This document shows positions 28,103 through 32,306 of a stretch of 32,306 nucleotides of DNA, piece after piece. The notes beneath the pieces were generated by a model. It was not told the origin of the DNA. It was given only the letters and a program-made list of their open reading frames with translations, and searched no databases. The stretch is from Chlorobiota bacterium (lineage in GTDB: Bacteria; Bacteroidota; Ignavibacteria; Ignavibacteriales; Melioribacteraceae): the NCBI GenBank assembly GCA_013151565.1, contig JAADIB010000181.1:2785-35090 (forward strand), read 5' to 3'. Position numbers and translations under genes: made by a program. Position 1 is the first letter of the stretch. Each line of letters begins with the position of its first letter.

Positions 28103-29308
28103 ATGATTAACAAAATTATATTTCTGATAATTACGATTGGAGTATTTTCATCATGCTCAGATAATCATGAAGAAATTGTTTTATCTAACATTGTTAGAAA
28201 TCTTGATTCACCCATTGAGATTGCTCCTGGTATAATCTCATTAGATAGTGATCTATTGAAAGCGCAGTTGGTGGATAACCCAAATATTGAATTTGTTCTG
28301 CAGAAAAGTCCCTCGATTTTTTACTCTGGTGATAGTACTTTACAAAATTCATATTCAACAGTTATCGGTATATCTGTTATTGAAGGGAAGTATAAAATAA
28401 TTCCATATACTCAAAAACCGGTATTCTCATTAAACAATAATGAGAATGGTCGACTGACAATTATGGAAAATAATAACCCAGTATTAAGCTATAATTTTGG
28501 AATGCAGCTTCGTGAAAATGTTCCTAAAAGATATCGAAGGTCTACATATATCCACCCGATTTATGATTTGAAGGGAAATATTTTAACCGATGATTTTCCA
28601 AAAGATCATTTCCATCACCGAGGACTTTCCTGGATGTGGCCGAAAGTATTTATCGATAGTGTGAGATATGATCTTTGGCATATATACGGTATGAAAGGTG
28701 AACTTGAGGGAATACATCAAGTTTTTGAAAAGTGGGTTGTAAAAGAAGTTGGTCCGATTTGTGCAACGATTGGAGCAAAGAATGTTTGGCAGCTTGATGA
28801 TGGAAAGAAAGTAATGGATGAATGGGTATATGTGAAAGTCTATCGAGCAACTGATAATGCGCGTGCGATAGATATCAAACTTATTTGGAAAGCTATTGCG
28901 CCCATTGGTATTGAGGGACAGACTAAAAAAGGTTACGGTGGATTAAATTTTCGATTCGCTCCAAGAACGGATACTCAAATATTTTCAAACCTCGGTGAAG
29001 AAGAAGACAGCGACCTCAAGAAATTACCATGGGCTGATGAATCTGCAAAGTTCAATGGTAAAAATTATTTTTCCGGTGTAAGCATATTTCAGCAAAAAGA
29101 TAATAACAATTATCCAGCTGGGTGGTGTTTGCGTCATTACGGATTTTTAGGGGTTGCATGGCCGGGAGTTGAACGATATGATATGAAACCAGGTGAAACA
29201 CTCTCTTTAAGTTTTAGAATCTGGATCCACCAGGGTAATGCTGAAGAAGGTAATGTTGAATCAGCTTATGATATATTCAATAATCCTCCGAAGATAGAAT
29301 TCAAATAA
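28103..29308 (+). CDS. DUF6807/PmoA-family exported lipoprotein
   Basis: Lipobox-like GVFSSCSDN; YIHPIYDLKGNILTDDFPKDHFHHRGLSWMWPKVFID; C-terminal WCLRHYGFLGVAWPG...FRIWIHQG. Confidence 0.78.
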   Translation: MINKIIFLIITIGVFSSCSDNHEEIVLSNIVRNLDSPIEIAPGIISLDSDLLKAQLVDNPNIEFVLQKSPSIFYSGDSTLQNSYSTVIGISVIEGKYKIIPYTQKPVFSLNNNENGRLTIMENNNPVLSYNFGMQLRENVPKRYRRSTYIHPIYDLKGNILTDDFPKDHFHHRGLSWMWPKVFIDSVRYDLWHIYGMKGELEGIHQVFEKWVVKEVGPICATIGAKNVWQLDDGKKVMDEWVYVKVYRATDNARAIDIKLIWKAIAPIGIEGQTKKGYGGLNFRFAPRTDTQIFSNLGEEEDSDLKKLPWADESAKFNGKNYFSGVSIFQQKDNNNYPAGWCLRHYGFLGVAWPGVERYDMKPGETLSLSFRIWIHQGNAEEGNVESAYDIFNNPPKIEFK

Positions 29309-29334
29309 ATAAGATTAAAATAGTTGAGATAAAA

Positions 29335-30246
29335 ATGAAAAAACTACTAAGCAGTATAATTATTTCTGTTCAATTGATGTTTCTTTGTTCAGTAACTTTT
29401 GCGCAATCTAATTTACTTTCCGCTGAGCAGCAAGATGCGAGAATTATTGTTAGAATAGATGATGTGACTTTTACAAGTTACCGCTATGGAGATGGACAAA
29501 AGTATCCGTACTTCTATCCACTAAATGGTCCAGCATCTGGCATTTCCGTAACAACTGAATCGAGTCTTCCATATCCACACCACCGTTCATTATGGTTTGC
29601 TTGCGATAAAGTTAATGGCGGGAATTATTGGCAGGAAGGAAATGAGCGTGGACAAATAATTTCCAGAGGTCCAGAAATATTGGAAAACAGTCCGACAAAA
29701 ATTCATATTAAAGATATATGTGATTGGAAACAACCTGACGAAAGCCCAGTAATTACAGACGAACGAGATATTATAATCACTGCACCATCCGATAATTTAA
29801 GAATAATTGATTTTACAATTACACTTAACGCTCTTACCGATATAGCAATATTAAATACAAATCATTCTCTTTTTTCTGCCAGAATGAATTCTGATCTATC
29901 TGTAAAAAGTGGAGGAGTTTTGAATAATGCTGAAGGAAAGTCAGGAGAAAAAGAAACTGCGGGAGTGGAATCTTCCTGGTGTGATTATTATGGCGAGCGA
30001 TTCGGAATAATTGAGGGATTAGCAATTTTTGATTCGCCACAGAATGTTTGGTATCCGAGCAAATGGTTTACAAGAGATTACGGCTTCTTTTCACCGACCA
30101 ACATGAATTGGAAGGAAGGGGATTTTACTATTAAAAAATCGGAATCAATTACATTCGAATACAGAGTAATAGTTCACACTGGGACAACCGAGCAAGCTGG
30201 AATTAAAAAGTTATATTCTCAATGGGCAGAAAACCTAGCGAAATAA
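29335..30246 (+). CDS. DUF6807/PmoA-family exported protein (paralogous architecture to upstream gene)
   Basis: Signal peptide ...MFLCSVTFAQS; YPYFYPLNGPASGISVTTESSLPYPHHRSLWFACDKVNGGNYW; C-terminal KWFTRDYGFFSPTNMNWKEGDFTIKKSESITFEYRVIVHTG. Confidence 0.8.
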   Translation: MKKLLSSIIISVQLMFLCSVTFAQSNLLSAEQQDARIIVRIDDVTFTSYRYGDGQKYPYFYPLNGPASGISVTTESSLPYPHHRSLWFACDKVNGGNYWQEGNERGQIISRGPEILENSPTKIHIKDICDWKQPDESPVITDERDIIITAPSDNLRIIDFTITLNALTDIAILNTNHSLFSARMNSDLSVKSGGVLNNAEGKSGEKETAGVESSWCDYYGERFGIIEGLAIFDSPQNVWYPSKWFTRDYGFFSPTNMNWKEGDFTIKKSESITFEYRVIVHTGTTEQAGIKKLYSQWAENLAK

Positions 30247-30334
30247 TTTTGTGATGCGATAATATAGAAGCTTTGGAGTAAGTATTTGTAAAACCACTTT
30301 TGTCAAATCTAAATAGTAAATAGAAGGATATATT

Positions 30335-31723
30335 ATGAATCTCAAAATAGCAGAATTGATTTTTATTATTCCATTATTACTCGTTGTTATTTCTTGTAGC
30401 AATAAAAATGAATCAATTAAAAAATTTACCGGCGCTGATCATGAAATAAAACTGATGATACTTGATCCTGGACATTTTCATGCTGGACTTGTGCAAAAAG
30501 TTCAATATGATCAAGTATCACCGTTAGTATATATTTACGCACCGGAGGGGCAGGATGTGAAAGATCATCTAGCACGAGTTGATGGTTTTAATAACCGCGC
30601 AGTAAATCCAACAAATTGGAAATCAAAAATATATACCGGGTTCGATTATTTGGAAAAAATGATTTCTGAAAAACCGGGTAATGTAATGATTACATCCGGA
30701 AAGAATGATAAGAAAATCATTTATATCAAAGCCGCTATTGATGCAGGGATAAACGTATTTGCCGACAAACCTATGTGTATTGATAAAGAAGGATTTGAAT
30801 TGCTTATTAAAACTTTTGAAGCAGCAAAGAAGAATAATGTTTTACTATATGACATAATGACCGAACGGAGTGAGATTACCTCAATCATGCAAAAGGAATT
30901 GATTGAGGTTCCAGAAGTATTTGGTACAATAATTCAAGGTTCACTTGAGAACCCGGCAGTTGTAAAATCGAGTGTCCATCATTTCTTTAAGTATGTTGCA
31001 GGTAAACCTCTTAAAAGACCAGCTTGGTTTTTTGATTCTGCTCAACAGGGCGATGGTCTTGTAGATGTAACAACTCACTTAGTAGATCTCATTCAATGGG
31101 AATTATTTCCCGAACAAATTCTCAACTATAAAACAGATGTTGAAGATATTGTTCCCAAGCATTGGCCCACCAAATTAACTTTAGAGCAGTTCAGCAATGT
31201 AACAAAATTAGAAAAGTTTCCTGAGTTTCTTCAATCGAAAATTATAGATAATGTGCTTCCGGTTTATAGCAATGGTGAGATTAATTATTCATTGAAAGGA
31301 ATCCATGCGAAAATAGTTGTCGAATGGAAATACCAGGCTCCAAAGGGTGGCGGTGATACTCATTACTCAATCATTAAAGGAACCAAATCAAATATAATTA
31401 TTAAGCAAGGGAAAGAGCAAAATTATAAACCGGAATTATATGTTGAGGCAGCTAAAGATGAAGATAAGGAGGAATTGAATAAACAATTAAATATATCAGT
31501 TACAAATCTTCAAAATAAATATCCCGGAATTGAAGTTGAAAGAGAAAATGAATATTGGCATATAATTATTCCCGATAAATATCGTGTCGGACACGAAGCT
31601 CATTTTGGTCAAGTAATGGAACGGTATCTAGGTTACCTTGTTGATGGAAAACTACCTAAGTGGGAAGTTCCAAATATGATTACAAAATATTATACAACAA
31701 CAGAAGCTTTGGAGATGAGATAG
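30335..31723 (+). CDS. Gfo/Idh/MocA-type putative oxidoreductase, predicted lipoprotein
   Basis: Lipobox-like LVVISCSN; LMILDPGHFHAGLVQK; YIKAAIDAGINVFADKPMCID; HHFFKYVAGKPLKRPAWFFDSAQQGDGLVDVTTHLVDLIQWE. Confidence 0.82.
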   Translation: MNLKIAELIFIIPLLLVVISCSNKNESIKKFTGADHEIKLMILDPGHFHAGLVQKVQYDQVSPLVYIYAPEGQDVKDHLARVDGFNNRAVNPTNWKSKIYTGFDYLEKMISEKPGNVMITSGKNDKKIIYIKAAIDAGINVFADKPMCIDKEGFELLIKTFEAAKKNNVLLYDIMTERSEITSIMQKELIEVPEVFGTIIQGSLENPAVVKSSVHHFFKYVAGKPLKRPAWFFDSAQQGDGLVDVTTHLVDLIQWELFPEQILNYKTDVEDIVPKHWPTKLTLEQFSNVTKLEKFPEFLQSKIIDNVLPVYSNGEINYSLKGIHAKIVVEWKYQAPKGGGDTHYSIIKGTKSNIIIKQGKEQNYKPELYVEAAKDEDKEELNKQLNISVTNLQNKYPGIEVERENEYWHIIIPDKYRVGHEAHFGQVMERYLGYLVDGKLPKWEVPNMITKYYTTTEALEMR

Positions 31724-31770
31724 CAAGGAAATCGAATTGATAAGTATCAGAGAATTTGCTAAATATTTAA

Positions 31771-31798
31771 TCACTGATAAGTGTTAGGTAATCAGTGA
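31771..31798. repeat. Inverted repeat upstream of four-helix-bundle gene
   Basis: TCACTGAT (31771-31778) and ATCAGTGA (31791-31798), perfect 8-bp arms; related TGATTACTGATCACTAG...GATTACC downstream at 32217-32246. Confidence 0.5.
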
Positions 31799-31838
31799 CC
31801 GGTGTTTAGCAAAAACAAATTACTAATAGGAATGAAGA

Positions 31839-32219
31839 ATGCATGCAAATAGTTTCAAAGATTTGGAAGTTTACAAATTGGCTAGGCAATTGTCTTTGGA
31901 AATATTCGAGGAGACAAAAAGCTTTCCTAAAGAAGAAATGTATTCTCTTACTGATCAAATAAGGCGATCATCTCGTTCAGTCGGAGCTCAGTTGGCAGAA
32001 GCTTGGTCAAAGCGAAGATATATAAAACATTTTGTCAGTAAATTAACTGATGCTGATGGTGAACAACAAGAGACACAACATTGGATTGAAACAGCATGTG
32101 ATTGTTGTTACTTAACCAACAAGCAATCTCAAGATTGGTTGAATCGTTATTCCTCTGTTGGCAAAATGCTGAATTCGATGATAAATAAAGCGGATAGTTT
32201 TTGCGGTAAGCAAGACTGA
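31839..32219 (+). CDS. Four-helix bundle protein (23S rRNA IVS-protein-like family)
   Basis: FKDLEVYKLARQLSLEIFEETKSFPKEEMYSLTDQIRRSSRSVGAQLAEAWSKRRYIKHFVSKLTDADGEQQETQHWIETACDCCYL: hallmark family pattern. Confidence 0.9.
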   Translation: MHANSFKDLEVYKLARQLSLEIFEETKSFPKEEMYSLTDQIRRSSRSVGAQLAEAWSKRRYIKHFVSKLTDADGEQQETQHWIETACDCCYLTNKQSQDWLNRYSSVGKMLNSMINKADSFCGKQD

Positions 32220-32295
32220 TTACTGATCACTAGTTTCCGATTACCAGAATTCAATTGTCTATCCCTGCATAGAGTTGACCATAAAGGAGACACCT

Positions 32296-32306
32296 ATGGA
32301 AGGGAA
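32296..32306 (+). CDS. Start of an unidentified gene truncated by window end
   Basis: RBS-like AAGGAG (32285-32290 region) followed by ATGGAAGGGAA to the window end. Confidence 0.4.

Noticed and set aside
1-32306. CRISPR arrays, rRNA and tRNA genes
   Set aside because: No regularly spaced repeats, rRNA signatures or cloverleaf-compatible T-arm/anticodon patterns were recognised by eye; a tRNAscan/Infernal run would be needed to exclude them fully.

Overview
This 32.3 kb window is a mostly chromosomal, AT-rich stretch. Gene content, the PmoA/DUF6807-like genes, the GWxTD protein and a Bacteroidota-type promoter suggest a Bacteroidota/Ignavibacteria-group bacterium (inference). Recognisable genes include polX (5'-truncated by the window), a PAP2-like membrane protein, dusB, an MFS transporter, capA-like, a small Hc1-like protein, a membrane HdrD/FadF-like Fe-S oxidoreductase, an alpha/beta hydrolase, an orphan hisA-like gene, a stand-alone cNMP-binding protein plus uspA, two methyltransferases, tadA, adk, an ftsE-like ATPase, pdxA, a GWxTD protein, rho, folC, pyrD, pyrK, an rpiB-like gene, a mannose-1-P guanylyltransferase, alr, and an exported cluster of two Gfo/Idh/MocA oxidoreductases plus two DUF6807 proteins. 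No rRNA, tRNA or CRISPR array was recognised. The best second-look items are: (1) an RpiB homologue whose catalytic-Cys loop reads VDATGIPS instead of CGTGIGMS and which carries an N-terminal EutQ/EutT-like 'ITE..D..TPAAKD' segment; (2) a PolX whose polymerase Asp-x-Asp motif is replaced by K-I-S while the PHP nuclease motifs look intact; (3) a four-gene operon with all products predicted to be exported, including NAD(P)-type oxidoreductases; (4) a dense array of about seven small hairpins at 8826-9145; (5) a roughly 162-bp MITE-like element at 13156-13317; (6) an unannotated decayed IS transposase N-terminus at 26272-26471; (7) a divergent orphan HisA with Asp->Asn in the loop-6 DG motif.
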